Part shown: positions 63,521-64,000 of the stretch, piece by piece | Numbering within the stretch: position 1 is the first letter of the stretch | Layout: each line of letters opens with the position of its first letter | NCBI GenBank assembly: GCA_945859605.1 | Contig: OX243814.1 | Span: 25,278,686 to 25,342,685, forward strand | Length of the DNA: 64,000 nucleotides | DNA from: Lumbricus rubellus | Taxonomy: Eukaryota; Annelida; Clitellata; Crassiclitellata; Lumbricidae | Reading direction: 5' to 3' | Notes under the pieces: generated by a model | Told to the model about the DNA's origin: nothing | The model's database searches: none | Seen by the model: the letters and a program-made list of their open reading frames with translations, nothing else | Translations under genes and position numbers: made by a program

Positions 63521-63628
63521 GTGGACATTGTCAGAGCTGTTAAAAGGATGATCGCAAAATTGGGCGATTAAGCTATTTTCAGACTTATGATGCACCTTCT
63601 GAACCACTGAAAACTAAAACCCTTGGTT

Positions 63629-63770
63629 AGGTTGAGGCACGATGGCCGATTGGTTAGAGCGGTTGGTCTGTAATGCAGATAGTGTGGGTTCGATCCCCAT
63701 CTGGGGAAGCTACTATGTAGGGACCTTAAGCAAGTCCTTCACTCACAATTATTGCTCTGCAATGCAATTG
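63629..63770 (+). mobile_element. SINE with a better-preserved tRNA-like head
   Basis: A box tggccgattgg and B box gggttcgatcccc are both present, followed by the shared core agggaccttaagcaagtcct and tcactcacaatt. A tRNA-type SINE whose head differs from the other copies. Confidence 0.75.
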
Positions 63771-64000
63771 CAGTTGCGCTGTCGTGGTATGTGCGCACTT
63801 CTAAGCTTTATAAGGATTGCATTATCAAATTTCAGTTGTACTGTATCGGTTAAGTTAATATTTCTGTACATTTGTGTGGTGGCACCTAAAGTGGTGGCAC
63901 CTAAATGACAGTTGATATTTTTAAAGTATAGAATTAATTATCAGGCCATTTTCTGTAAGCTTACTGCAGGGACTGATCTTTACATGTATATAGTTATATA

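Noticed and set aside
63640..63710. Functional tRNA gene
   Set aside because: A and B boxes are present but the cloverleaf is imperfect and the sequence continues into the SINE core.
1..64000. Bacterial-type systems (operons, CRISPR arrays, insertion sequences)
   Set aside because: The window is spliced animal DNA; the tandem arrays found lack CRISPR spacer structure.

Overview
The window is eukaryotic, AT-rich, intron-rich DNA from an animal, most likely an invertebrate bilaterian. No species can be named from sequence alone. The signs are GT-AG introns of 0.2 to 9 kb, tRNA-derived SINEs, LINE fragments, hAT-like and other inverted-repeat transposons, and many microsatellites. There are no operons or ribosome binding sites.

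Gene 1 (about 711-48125, + strand) is a LAR-type (PTPRD/PTPRF/PTPRS family) receptor protein tyrosine phosphatase. Its 5' part (signal peptide, Ig1) lies left of the window. I traced 31 exons. Their splice phases agree at every junction and give 1877 uninterrupted codons ending in a stop. Domain order is Ig2, Ig3, nine fibronectin III domains, a membrane-proximal region with an RDRR furin-like site, one transmembrane helix, an active-type phosphatase domain D1 ([17 protein letters not shown]) and a D2 that keeps the Cys signature but carries the KNRL and WPE changes of LAR-family pseudophosphatase domains. A long 3' UTR, with candidate poly(A) signals at 49.6 and 51.65 kb, probably follows.

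Gene 2 (about 57251 to beyond the right edge, + strand) is uroporphyrinogen decarboxylase (UROD), the fifth enzyme of haem synthesis. Eight in-phase exons are visible and the C-terminal exon or exons are missing. A perfect palindromic NRF-1-type site lies about 0.7 kb upstream. The two genes have no evident functional link.

The introns and intergenic DNA hold most of the unusual material. One SINE superfamily shares a 3' tail with a LINE whose reverse-transcriptase C-terminus is present twice. A nested LINE insertion has a perfect 16-bp target duplication. A 340-bp hAT-type element has perfect 8-bp target duplications. A 1.8-kb hAT-like element contains a minisatellite of 85- and 105-bp units with 295-bp higher-order periodicity. 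There are other inverted-repeat elements and a family of about 65-80-bp palindromic elements, some bounded by TTAA. At four receptor exons a repeat or duplication abuts or copies the splice site. I found no wholly new multi-gene system. The best leads are these mobile-element and splice-site arrangements.
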